DNA of 64,000 nucleotides from Candidatus Nitrotoga sp. CP45 (GTDB lineage: Bacteria; Pseudomonadota; Gammaproteobacteria; Burkholderiales; Gallionellaceae): assembly GCA_945874105.1 (NCBI GenBank), contig CAMCFJ010000005.1, forward strand, positions 1-64,000. Reading direction: 5' to 3'. The position numbers were made by a program, and so were the translations under genes. A model generated the notes under the pieces. It had not been told where the DNA came from and did not search any database. It saw only the letters and a program-made list of their open reading frames with translations. Positions 27,373 through 36,935 of this stretch are shown one piece after another; the stretch's first letter is position 1; each line of letters begins with the position of its first letter.

Positions 27373-29667
27373 TTATTTATTTTGCTGGCCGAGTCGTCTG
27401 GCAGCCCGACTACGCAGGGCACCAAAGGCAAGCAGGGCAATAAAAATACCGATTGCGATGCCGATGGCAGTCAGGAACAGTGGGTGGTGATGCAGGTGAA
27501 ACCAGATCCAGCGCCACCAAGGTAATTTGCCTACGTAATATATATCATTCACGCGGAAACTTTCGACACTTTCCCCACGAATTAAAGCGATATCGCCGCG
27601 GATGTATTGAACCTTCCCGCCATCATTCAGGGCGTCAAGAGCTGAGGTCAAAGCTGCGGGGGTAGTGGAAGTAAGGGCCACTACACTACGTGACGAGCTG
27701 AGCGGTGATTCGAAGCCGATGATGGCGGCCAAGGATCCGGAGCCAAGAAATACGATGTCTTTTTCGGATTTGACTATTTTTTTCTCACTCAGTCCAAACC
27801 AGTCATAAGCCATATCTATGGCTGTGGCCAAAGGCTTAAAGGTGTGGCTTCCTTGTTCCAGTAGGGCGGGAAGGGATTTGCCCCAACTGGCGAGAAGATC
27901 CTTGTTGGTACCACCGGCAATCACCAGCAGATCTGAATCTTTTGCAGATTGCACTGATTTTGTCTGGATGAGCTTGAAATGCAGGGCGGGAACGCCGGTG
28001 GAACGGCCCATGTGGCCTAGTAAGGCGAACATAGCTTCCATGTCAAAAGTGTTGGGCTGATCGGGGATGACGATTGCGGTCTCGGCGAGATCGGCGTACT
28101 TGGTGAAGGGGAATCCGCTATTAGCGAAAAATGCCAGGTTTGGCATTGCTGCGTAGTGGTAGAAATGGCTCAGATCTAAGGTTGAATCCGGGTCGATTGC
28201 AGCGTTCATGTTTCCTTGTGGTGAAGATTTGCAGTGACCGGTGTCACCAATCGGAATGGTAAATGAAAACTGTAGCTGGTTATTGCTGCCCAAGTTGAAA
28301 GCCGGGATTACCACTTCCCTTTGCCCCTGCAAGGAATCATTACTCAGAATAGGCACTATCAAGCGGTCTTTTTCTTGGGTTCCCGTGCTGGATAGTAGGG
28401 GCATGGCCTCGATAAACTGGTTATTTATTTCAATTTTCAGGTTGGCATCACCTTGTGCTGCCGGTGGCGTGTAACGGTATTTGAGGTCAAGCGGCACTCC
28501 CTTGACTTCCCAGGTAAACAGATCGGCTGGCAAACGGGCGTTGATGAGGATGGGTTCGAGGGTCGGGCCCTGTCCCTGACTCTGGCGCTGTAGGTCGGCG
28601 GGGCTGTTGACGAGTTGGCCCAATGGTATGGGACGGCCTGACTGCAGCCAGTTGGGCGCATCGTAAGCTACTCGGCGCGGTGGATATTCCAGTGTCTTGA
28701 CGGCAATTGAAGTACCAGTCATGGCAGCCTTGCCCAGAGCCAAGGCATCGGCGGCCAGTTGCAGGTCGGCAGCATTACGGCCAAGGATGAGGAGTAACTT
28801 GCCTGTTGGATTCTCCGGGTGCTGCATCAGGGAGATGGTCGGTGCGTCCACGTTGGGATATTGTGCAAGAAATTCCGGTCGTTCGTCATTGGTCGCGAAA
28901 ACCACGCCATAGCGTTCTGGCAGACGATTCAGATAGGTCGGAAAGCGGGCGCCGCGATAGCTCGCCAACGCACCAAACCAGGAGGCGAGACCGCCCGCCG
29001 CCCGCAGTGAATCCAGAGATGGCTTGGTGGAAAATACGAAAGGCAGGTTAAGCAAGCGATTGTCTCGTTGATCGAAGAAGGGCGCTGGTAACAGAGCAAG
29101 ATCGTTGCGTAACGCGATTGGTTGTAAATTTAATTCCAGCTTGCTCATGTTGCTAATGCTGGCCCACAAGCTGGAGTGGAGAGGAAATTCACAATCATTA
29201 GTGTAATGGCCGATCAATTGCAAATGCAGTTTGTTATAGTCAATGAAGAAACGGGGGGCTAAATCAAGATCAAGTTTTTGTGGGCCAGCCAAACTTTCCT
29301 TGGTCACTGGCAAGGTGACCAACACTTCATCGTTCAGGTATACCTTGAGGTGAGAGAGAGTCGGCAACAGTGCGGGGGATAGCGTGTAGGTTAGGTGCAG
29401 CCTGGCCTTGGTGACGACCTCGTCCAGCCGTACGCCCAAAGAAAGATAGGCGTTACCATTCACGCCTCTCAATTCGATTGGGCGGGAGGCGCCAATGTCC
29501 TTCATCGTTATCACTGACTGGCGGCTGGGAATTGGTGCGGCTTCTGTCTTTGGCACGAGAAGAGGCGCATTTGTTTGTGCGGCCGACGAAAGAGACGCAA
29601 AGCTTAAACAAAATACTGCGAACAGAACGAAGGATTTGTTGAGGTTGGCAATCACAGAAATTTTCAT
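27373..29667 (-). CDS. bcsB: Cellulose synthase periplasmic subunit BcsB
   Basis: BcsB is the periplasmic, membrane-anchored partner that is needed for BcsA activity. The 764-residue protein has a signal peptide (cleaved near SSAAQ), two jelly-roll/flavodoxin-like pairs over the body and a single C-terminal membrane anchor (about 728-750, FLTAIGIAIGIFIALLAFG) followed by basic residues. Length is normal. It heads the minus-strand unit bcsB-bcsZ-bcsC. No clear ribosome binding site is seen at ATG 29667. Separation from bcsA onto the opposite strand is odd, as the two are usually adjacent or even fused. Confidence 0.95.
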   Translation of the reverse strand: MKISVIANLNKSFVLFAVFCLSFASLSSAAQTNAPLLVPKTEAAPIPSRQSVITMKDIGASRPIELRGVNGNAYLSLGVRLDEVVTKARLHLTYTLSPALLPTLSHLKVYLNDEVLVTLPVTKESLAGPQKLDLDLAPRFFIDYNKLHLQLIGHYTNDCEFPLHSSLWASISNMSKLELNLQPIALRNDLALLPAPFFDQRDNRLLNLPFVFSTKPSLDSLRAAGGLASWFGALASYRGARFPTYLNRLPERYGVVFATNDERPEFLAQYPNVDAPTISLMQHPENPTGKLLLILGRNAADLQLAADALALGKAAMTGTSIAVKTLEYPPRRVAYDAPNWLQSGRPIPLGQLVNSPADLQRQSQGQGPTLEPILINARLPADLFTWEVKGVPLDLKYRYTPPAAQGDANLKIEINNQFIEAMPLLSSTGTQEKDRLIVPILSNDSLQGQREVVIPAFNLGSNNQLQFSFTIPIGDTGHCKSSPQGNMNAAIDPDSTLDLSHFYHYAAMPNLAFFANSGFPFTKYADLAETAIVIPDQPNTFDMEAMFALLGHMGRSTGVPALHFKLIQTKSVQSAKDSDLLVIAGGTNKDLLASWGKSLPALLEQGSHTFKPLATAIDMAYDWFGLSEKKIVKSEKDIVFLGSGSLAAIIGFESPLSSSRSVVALTSTTPAALTSALDALNDGGKVQYIRGDIALIRGESVESFRVNDIYYVGKLPWWRWIWFHLHHHPLFLTAIGIAIGIFIALLAFGALRSRAARRLGQQNK

Positions 29668-30599
29668 TTTTTTATTTTTCGGTTTTGTCTGGCATCAATT
29701 GGCAGGGGATTCGATTTTATTCTGTGACCATTAAATCTCTTGCAAAAGCCCCGACAATTTTTAAACGAGCCCCAGTAGTGCCGCAACAGCGTTGCCGCTA
29801 CCTGCGGGGTCAAGCTGGCCTAAAACCATACAAACGCCCGTTTGACACGATTGGATGTATTTGCAATTTTTTCCGAGTTTTGCGGAAGTTTAAAAAGAAC
29901 ATATCCCACATTCTAGCCATGTAAAATTGCTACCTTTTTAAGTATTTATCATCAAAAACAGTTTTGCAAGAGGCATTACTGTAGGTACATTTAATCGTTG
30001 ACGGATTTTTAGACTAGTTTGCTTTGTCAGATAAAACAATTCGGACAAGTTCAATCGCCAAGAATCAAATACTTCGATGATGTGACGCATAATAAAAGCG
30101 ATACTAAAGTTGGTCGGTGCGATACCGAACATAACCTGTCCATATCCGTAAACACCCGAATTTTCAGGGCGACCCGCTGAATGTCTTTATCTACCCAGTC
30201 TAATGCTTCAACATGACAATCCAGCCACTCGGAAATGGCCTTTTTTCCTATCTGATTGCGTGTTCTGCAAGTGTCTCGTATATACTGACTTGGTGCGTGC
30301 GTTTCGCGCGCATTTTGGATGCCAAAATTGTTTGGAGTTTTATTTATAATCAACTGCTTCACTGAAATCATACACATTTATATTGGGCTTTTCCATCAAT
30401 ATAATCTGCTTTTATTAAGCTAAATAAAATTGTTACGTTTCTGGATGAGAACGAGTCAAGAAAATGCAGAGCGGATGTGAAGAATTAATGAAGTTTTTGA
30501 ATCTGATTGACATAAAATCTCATTTGAATAAAAGTGCGCACGGAAGCAGTATTGCGGGCACAAATAATTAAATATTTATTGGATTAATCGAACTAAATA
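29668..30599. other. Long AT-rich intergenic region between bcsB and the carbon-uptake operon
   Basis: About 930 bases separate two divergent operons and must hold both promoters. Minus-strand ORFs at 29938-30132 and 30051-30377 overlap in different frames. Joined by a frameshift they would give about 150 residues, but I recognise no family, so they may be a relict gene or chance. No convincing promoter pair, hairpin terminator or known riboswitch was recognised. The first carbon-uptake gene has no good Shine-Dalgarno sequence. Confidence 0.4.
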
Positions 30600-32075
30600 A
30601 TGGGGATTTTAAGTGTAATTCTCTTGACTCCGGCGATTGGTGCCTTGGTGTTGGCGCTGCTCCCCGGCCGAAATCCAAGTGTCGCTCGCGGCATTGGCAA
30701 GCTGTTTACCAGCATCGTCTTTTTACTTACCTGCTACCTGCTCATCAGTTATGACTCGCATGATGCAGGCATGCAGTTCAATGAATATTTCTCGATCAAT
30801 CCCAAAATCGGTAGCTCTTATGCACTAGGTGTTGACGGTTTATCCGTGCCGCTGGTCGTCCTCGCATCACTGCTCACTTTACTCGCGTTACTAGCTTCTG
30901 CCGGTATTACCAAAAATGTCAAAGGCTATAACATTGGCATATTGTTGTCCGAATTTGGCATGCTGGGCGTATTTCTGGCTCAGGACTGGTCCCTTTTCTA
31001 CATTTTCTGGGAAATCACCTTAATCCCGATATTTTTTCTGATAGACCGCTGGGGTGGTGAACGGCGACAAACAGCAAGTCTTAATTTTGTGCTGTATACC
31101 ATGAGCGGTTCGGTATTTATGCTGGTCAGCTTGATCGCAGTATTTCAGTATGTGCCAGAACAGGTCTCTCTGATGAGCGCGATGACCCATGTATCAGAAA
31201 ATATGCCCAAAAACCAGCAAGTATGGGCATTTATCGGTTTTTTAATTGGCTTCGGCGTCAAGATGCCGATTTTCCCACTGCACGGTTGGTTACCGCTGGC
31301 GCACGTCGAGGCGCCTAGTCCAGTCAGTATCTTGTTGTCCGGTATTTTGATAAAAATGGGCGCTTACGGCCTGTTGCGGGTAGTGGTCATGCTGCCAACA
31401 GCTGCTCATACATTGCAACCGCTGCTGGTTTTTCTGGCACTGTTCGGCATAATTTACGGGGGGCTTTTGGCCTGGAGGCAGAGCGATCTTAAGGCCATGG
31501 TTGCCTATTCTTCAATTAGTCACATGGGCATTGTTTTGTTAGGTATTTCCACATTAAATGAGGCAGGACTCACAGGCGCCGTTTTGCAGATGAGTGCCCA
31601 CGGCTTGATTGCCGGCGGGATGTTTATGGTAGTGGGTATGCTGTATGAGCGCACCCATACCCGTAACATCCAGGATTACAGCTCACTGGTTCAAGTGATG
31701 CCTCGCTTCGCGTTTTTTACTACCATAATACTGCTGGCGGCGATGGGAATTCCGGGATCGATCGGGGCGGTGGCAGAGCTACATGCGATGGTCGGTGGAT
31801 TTCAGCAGTGGGGTGGTTTGATGGTGTTTTTTAGTATGGGGATTCTCATCAGTACCGCTTATGCGATTCGTACCATTGGCCTGTTATTCACCGGCCCAGT
31901 CAAGCCGCAGATGAAACAGATCGAAGACTTAAGACCGCCGGAGTTATTGGCACTTAGCGTTCTGGTTGGCGCAATTGTGTTATTTGGTTTGTTGCCTGCA
32001 TCGTTGGTTGAGCTGTCAGCAGCAACCATCTCGCAAATGAATGGCCTGATCAGGCTACGAATTTTGGAGGGTTAG
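30600..32075 (+). CDS. NuoM/MrpD-like proton-conducting membrane subunit, first gene of the DAB-like operon
   Basis: This is a 14-helix antiporter-like subunit (proton_antipo_M family, PF00361) of 491 residues. The residues thought to carry protons are present: Glu138 in the TM5-type motif FWEITLIPI, Lys221 in GFGVKMPIFPLHGWLP and Glu393 in AELHAM of the late helix. Further landmarks are EAPSPVSILLSGILIKMGAYGLLR and KAMVAYSSISHMG. No other complex I genes are nearby. Instead dabA follows after 2 bases, so I assign it to an inorganic-carbon uptake complex rather than to respiration. It starts with ATG but lacks a clear ribosome site. Confidence 0.9.
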   Translation: MGILSVILLTPAIGALVLALLPGRNPSVARGIGKLFTSIVFLLTCYLLISYDSHDAGMQFNEYFSINPKIGSSYALGVDGLSVPLVVLASLLTLLALLASAGITKNVKGYNIGILLSEFGMLGVFLAQDWSLFYIFWEITLIPIFFLIDRWGGERRQTASLNFVLYTMSGSVFMLVSLIAVFQYVPEQVSLMSAMTHVSENMPKNQQVWAFIGFLIGFGVKMPIFPLHGWLPLAHVEAPSPVSILLSGILIKMGAYGLLRVVVMLPTAAHTLQPLLVFLALFGIIYGGLLAWRQSDLKAMVAYSSISHMGIVLLGISTLNEAGLTGAVLQMSAHGLIAGGMFMVVGMLYERTHTRNIQDYSSLVQVMPRFAFFTTIILLAAMGIPGSIGAVAELHAMVGGFQQWGGLMVFFSMGILISTAYAIRTIGLLFTGPVKPQMKQIEDLRPPELLALSVLVGAIVLFGLLPASLVELSAATISQMNGLIRLRILEG

Positions 32076-32077
32076 CG

Positions 32078-35000
32078 ATGCATGAAGCACATTTAAAATC
32101 CGGCGATCAAGCAAGTAACTTACGCGAGCAAATCACGGCGGCAATACACCATCTGGATCATGTTTTGCCAGGGCAAGCACCTCTTCATGATTTCGTACAC
32201 CACAATACCCTGCATGGTTTTCAGCACCTTCCATTTGAAAAAGCATTGGCCGCAGGCGAAGCGTTAACCGGTATTCACGGTTATCTTCCCGAAACACTTA
32301 GCCGTAATTGCTATCAACAAGGCCGTATTGATGACAGCGATATTTTTGCGGCACTCGCGCATGACCCGCAATTACAGGCAGAGCAAATCGTCTGCCAAGC
32401 AAAGGATAGAGCCATCCGGCGCAAAGATATCTATCGCATCGCCTTGTTATTTGACCTGCAACCGTTAACTGTCAGCCAGTTTAATTGGCAGGTAGAAGAA
32501 TTAAATGCTATGGATGCGGTGCAAGCCGATGTCCCTGACCAAGTCCGTAACCAATTGCGGGCTGGTAGCAGCGTTTCGGATAATGTCATCCGGCAACTGT
32601 GGGAAGCCACCCTGACAAAGCTTGAAATGGAAGATGCGGGGCTGCACCCAGAGAATCTGCTGGATTTGTCACGGGAGCAAGCTGAAGAATGGCTTGAGCA
32701 CGCTCGTGACGGGAGCGTGTCTTCGATTCATGAGCGAATGCAACAGCAGGCAAGCGAGGCACTGAATAATTTGCTGGGTCAACTGGGCGATGGCATTACT
32801 TTGCGCGGATTTCTCCGTGCAATAAGCGGGATTGATATTCTTGACTCCGTACGTCCGCAGCTGATTCGTATTTGTGCTTCCTGCATGGACGAAGGCATAG
32901 CGGCATGGCAAGCGCCTGAGCGCAGCCGCTTGGGGCTTTATGCCTCGTGGCGAGCTACCGCCCGATATGATGCCAATCCCTATCTGGACGAGTTACCCAA
33001 TTGGCAAGCGATAATGGCTGAATTGCCGGTGGATGCGGTGGACACAATCATTCTGCAACTAACCCGGCTCGAGATTCCGCAAGAAAAATGGGAAGGATAC
33101 TTACAGCGACTGGCACTTGAACTTCCTGGGTGGTCAGGTTTTATCAATTGGCGCGAGCATAATCCCAAATACCATGCTCCGGATGATGCTAAACCTAAGC
33201 TTGCCGATTATCTGGCAATACGGTTAACGCTGGATCGACTCTGGTTAAATCAAGTTTGCCGTGAGAGCTGGCTGATCGAAGCCAAGCTGAGTAGCTTGCA
33301 GGCCTACTTCAAAAGAAACCTCTCGGAATTCATGGTGCGCAGTCAGCTGTATCAAGGCCATTTACCGGAATATCTGACAGAACGGGCAGAGTCGCTGATC
33401 AGGCTTGCGGGCTCGGAACGGCATGAGCGTGCGGATTGGCAGCAGCTTGCTGACCTGATTCAAACCTGGCAATCCAGCCCGCTCGCTGAACAGCAAGGCA
33501 CCACCCATACAATTTATGGCAGCGGCTGGCGATTGTTTCGTTTATGCCAGCACTTGGGGCTAAATGCGTCATATGCCCAAGAATTTCAAAAGCAGGATCT
33601 GTTGCAGATGCTGACATTATTGGATCAATTTACCTTGGCGGAGCGCGGCAAAGCTTGGCTGTACGCATATGAGCGTCATTATGCTGACAGTATTTTCCAA
33701 GCGATACGCGCTAACCACAAGCAGGGACGCTGGGAAAAACGCGATAACCGTCCCGACGCACAGATCATGTTCTGCATGGATGAACGTGAAGAAAGTGTTC
33801 GTCGCCATTTGGAGGAATTAAATCCTGCTATTGAAACACTGGGTGCTGCGGGGTTTTTTGGTGTCCCGATGAACTATAAAGGCCTGGATGACCATGAAGT
33901 AACGCCGCTATGTCCTCTTGGAGTCATTCCGACTAATGATGTTAACGAAATACCCCAGGAGGGTAGTGCTGAACAACTGGCTGCGCATAACAAAGGACGG
34001 AGCTTATACGGACGGCTTGTCTATCTGCTGCATCAAAACATCCGCCGTAACCTGTTGCTGTCGCACGTGGCTATTGATCTGCTGGCGCCATTCACGCTGC
34101 TGGGCCTGCTCGGTAAAGCAATCGTACCTAAACAGCAGCAGGCATTAGTGGATCGTTTACGCCAAGCGCTTATACCCAAAGTGGCGACCAAGCTTCAGTT
34201 TACTGCCGAGTATGACGTTGTGGCGGCAACGCCGGATCACCCCAGTCTGGGTTTTACCGATCAACAGCAGGCTGACCGCGTTGCGGGGCTTCTGCGCACT
34301 ACCGGTCTGACCTATGGGTTTGCTCACATTGTTTGTTTGATGGCGCATGGCTCTACCAGTCAGAATAATCCTCATGAAGCCGCCCATGATTGTGGCGCTT
34401 GCGGCGGGAAAAGAGGTGGACCCAATGCCCGTGTTTTTGCGGCAATGGCTAATCGCCCTGAAATACGCCAACTATTGGCGGAACGAGGCATTCTTATTCC
34501 CGAAGATTGCCGATTCGTCGGCGCCCAGCACGATACTGCCAGCGATAACATTATTTGGTACGATCTGGAGGGCATGCCGGCAAATCTGTTGGGCGCGTTT
34601 GATAACTTCAAGTCCTGTGTCCTCCAGGCTCGTGAGCTTTCGGCTCAGGAACGTTGCCGACGTTTCGTCTCGGCCAATAATCCCTCATCGCCTTCGGCTG
34701 CGTTGCAGCATGTGACACAACGCGCCCAGGATTTGAGCCAGGTTCGTCCTGAATATGGCCATGCTACCAATGCTGCCGCAGTTATTGGCCGGCGTGCGGT
34801 CACTCAGGGTATCTTCCTCGATCGCCGCATGTTTTTAATTTCTTACGATGCAACTCAGGATCCGGACGGAAAAATTATCGAAAATATCTTGCTGGTCGCA
34901 GGACCGGTAGGGGCAGGTATTAGCCTGGAATATTATTTCTCCACCATTGATAACGAACGCTTCGGTTGCGGAACAAAAGTACCGCACAACGTGACAGGGA

Positions 35001-35362
35001 TGTTCGGCGTCATGGAAGGTGCGTCCAGCGATTTGCGTACAGGCCTGCCTCGACAAATGGTCGAAATCCACGAGCCGATGCGCCTGCAGATAATAGTCGA
35101 AGCAAAAACCGAAATTCTTGGGCAAATTTATGCCCGGCAAGAAGGCTTGCGCGAATTGATTGCAGGTGGTTGGGTGCATTTGTCCGCGATAGACCCGGAT
35201 AGTGGCGACATATCTATCTTTGAGCGCGGGATTGGGTTTGTTCCCTGGCAGGCCGAAATCAGGGATTTACCTGTATGCAAAAAATCAACAGACTATTTCC
35301 GGAATCAGACCCAGCCGTTACCCCCTGCCTTGATAAGACAATCCCAACTGGTGGAAGCTTGA
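32078..35362 (+). CDS. dabA: Probable inorganic carbon transporter subunit DabA (DUF2309/UPF0753)
   Basis: DabA is a cytosolic, zinc-binding, beta-carbonic-anhydrase-like subunit that, with a proton-driven membrane partner, traps CO2 as bicarbonate. The four residues known from Halothiobacillus DabA2 (Cys351, Asp353, His524, Cys539) have clear equivalents: Cys566 and Asp568 in FCMDERE, His757 in MAHGSTS and Cys772 in DCGACGG, with the same spacing of 15 between His and Cys. A good GGAGG precedes the ATG. At 1094 residues it is longer than the roughly 830 of DabA2. It sits between a NuoM-like and a NuoL-like gene with gaps of 2 and 3 bases, so all are surely co-transcribed. Confidence 0.93.
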   Translation: MHEAHLKSGDQASNLREQITAAIHHLDHVLPGQAPLHDFVHHNTLHGFQHLPFEKALAAGEALTGIHGYLPETLSRNCYQQGRIDDSDIFAALAHDPQLQAEQIVCQAKDRAIRRKDIYRIALLFDLQPLTVSQFNWQVEELNAMDAVQADVPDQVRNQLRAGSSVSDNVIRQLWEATLTKLEMEDAGLHPENLLDLSREQAEEWLEHARDGSVSSIHERMQQQASEALNNLLGQLGDGITLRGFLRAISGIDILDSVRPQLIRICASCMDEGIAAWQAPERSRLGLYASWRATARYDANPYLDELPNWQAIMAELPVDAVDTIILQLTRLEIPQEKWEGYLQRLALELPGWSGFINWREHNPKYHAPDDAKPKLADYLAIRLTLDRLWLNQVCRESWLIEAKLSSLQAYFKRNLSEFMVRSQLYQGHLPEYLTERAESLIRLAGSERHERADWQQLADLIQTWQSSPLAEQQGTTHTIYGSGWRLFRLCQHLGLNASYAQEFQKQDLLQMLTLLDQFTLAERGKAWLYAYERHYADSIFQAIRANHKQGRWEKRDNRPDAQIMFCMDEREESVRRHLEELNPAIETLGAAGFFGVPMNYKGLDDHEVTPLCPLGVIPTNDVNEIPQEGSAEQLAAHNKGRSLYGRLVYLLHQNIRRNLLLSHVAIDLLAPFTLLGLLGKAIVPKQQQALVDRLRQALIPKVATKLQFTAEYDVVAATPDHPSLGFTDQQQADRVAGLLRTTGLTYGFAHIVCLMAHGSTSQNNPHEAAHDCGACGGKRGGPNARVFAAMANRPEIRQLLAERGILIPEDCRFVGAQHDTASDNIIWYDLEGMPANLLGAFDNFKSCVLQARELSAQERCRRFVSANNPSSPSAALQHVTQRAQDLSQVRPEYGHATNAAAVIGRRAVTQGIFLDRRMFLISYDATQDPDGKIIENILLVAGPVGAGISLEYYFSTIDNERFGCGTKVPHNVTGMFGVMEGASSDLRTGLPRQMVEIHEPMRLQIIVEAKTEILGQIYARQEGLRELIAGGWVHLSAIDPDSGDISIFERGIGFVPWQAEIRDLPVCKKSTDYFRNQTQPLPPALIRQSQLVEA

Positions 35363-35365
35363 AAA

Positions 35366-36928
35366 GTGGATAATTTAGTCGCTTTAATTCCATTGTTTCC
35401 GCTGATCGCCGCAGCCGTTATCGGCATCGGCCATTTATTGGGCCTGCTTAATGGCGAAGCCAGTGAAAAGACGACAGCGGCTATCGCCAGCTGGGCTATT
35501 AAACTGTCTTGCCTGCTGGCTTTGATCCTGCTCGGTGCAGATTTGCTGGGGAAAAATACCGGTTCATGGGCTCTTGGCCAATGGCTTGCCAGTGGCACGT
35601 TGAACATTCAGGTAAATTTTATTACTACCGGTTTCAGTGTGAAATTGGCAGCCCTATTCTGCATTCTGTTATTCATCGTTATTCGGTTTTCGATAAATTA
35701 CATGCACAAGGAAGCGGGTTTTCACCGTTTCTTCTTTATCTTGAGCCTGTTTGCTGCAGCAATGATGGTGCTAGTGCTATCAGATAACGCAGTGGGCACT
35801 TTTATCGGTTGGGAGATTGCCGGATTTTCCTCGTATTTGTTGATAGCTTATGCTTATGACCGTCCGGTTGCGGCCTCGAATGCGACGCGTGTATTTGTCG
35901 CTAACCGTATTGGCGATGCCGGATTTTTGTTGGGTATTGGATTTAGTTATGCGTGGATTCACAGCCTAGATTGGTCGCAGATAAATACCTTGTCAGCACA
36001 GCTATCTCCCCGACAGGCCAGTGTTATTGCATTCTGTTTTGCCATAGCAGCATTTGCAAAATCAGCGCAGCTACCTTTTTCCCCCTGGCTGGCAAGGGCA
36101 GCGGAAGGGCCTACGCCATCCAGCGCAGGATTTTACGGTGCGGTCATGGTGCATTCAGGCGTCTATCTTATGCTTTTATTGCAGCCCATTCTTGAGCGGG
36201 CACCGCTGATAATGATTTTGGTTGCAATCGTGGGTCTGTTAACAGCCGTGTATGGATTTTTCATCGGACTCACCCAGACTGATGTCAAGAGTTCGCTGTT
36301 TTTTTCGACGACAAGTCAATTAGGGTTGATGTTCCTGGAATGTGGACTTGGTTTTTGGCAACTGGCAAGCTGGCATCTTTGTGCCCACGCGATAGTTCGC
36401 GGTTATCTGGTACTAACTGCCCCCTCGTTAATGCACTATATACGGGGCAATCCGATCAAGCCTTTTCCTACTAAAATTGCAAATTTACGTTGGGCTTATA
36501 TTGCATCTCTGCAGCGTCTTTGGATGGATCAGATTGCTGACAGGATTTTGGTAAGACCGGTATGCAGGTTGGCTCGTGACTTGGCTTATTTCGATGATCA
36601 TGTCGTTGATCGTGCAATGGGGATTCCAATCCCCGCATTGCATACGATATCTTCACTGGCACAACTGGAAAAACAGAAAATTGACGGGAAGCTGAAGAGT
36701 CAAGATGAAGACTTTGCCCGAGGCAGCGGTTTGATTGGTAATCTTGCCCACCGGGTTACTGCTGCTCTGTACTGGTTTGAGGATCGCTTGGTGATACGCG
36801 GAATTGGCAAAGATATGATCAATTACGGTCGCCAGCTTGGTCATGCAACCAACAAAGTAGAGCAGTTGCTGCTGCAACCCGGCTATCTCGCATTGTTTGT
36901 GGCGATAATATTGCTGGTTGCACTGTGA
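35366..36928 (+). CDS. dabB: NuoL-like proton-conducting membrane subunit, likely DabB
   Basis: A 520-residue member of the antiporter family with NuoL character (NRIGDAGFLLG). Glu150 in GWEIAGFSSYLL and Lys232 in AKSAQLPFSPWL match the charged pair of TM5 and TM7. DabB of the Halothiobacillus pump belongs to this group and follows or precedes dabA directly, so this is the best dabB candidate. The start is GTG, 3 bases after the dabA stop. The C-terminal part (about 380-500) is a hydrophilic, helical stretch followed by a last membrane helix, as in NuoL. Confidence 0.87.
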   Translation: MDNLVALIPLFPLIAAAVIGIGHLLGLLNGEASEKTTAAIASWAIKLSCLLALILLGADLLGKNTGSWALGQWLASGTLNIQVNFITTGFSVKLAALFCILLFIVIRFSINYMHKEAGFHRFFFILSLFAAAMMVLVLSDNAVGTFIGWEIAGFSSYLLIAYAYDRPVAASNATRVFVANRIGDAGFLLGIGFSYAWIHSLDWSQINTLSAQLSPRQASVIAFCFAIAAFAKSAQLPFSPWLARAAEGPTPSSAGFYGAVMVHSGVYLMLLLQPILERAPLIMILVAIVGLLTAVYGFFIGLTQTDVKSSLFFSTTSQLGLMFLECGLGFWQLASWHLCAHAIVRGYLVLTAPSLMHYIRGNPIKPFPTKIANLRWAYIASLQRLWMDQIADRILVRPVCRLARDLAYFDDHVVDRAMGIPIPALHTISSLAQLEKQKIDGKLKSQDEDFARGSGLIGNLAHRVTAALYWFEDRLVIRGIGKDMINYGRQLGHATNKVEQLLLQPGYLALFVAIILLVAL

Positions 36929-36935
36929 GACTCTG

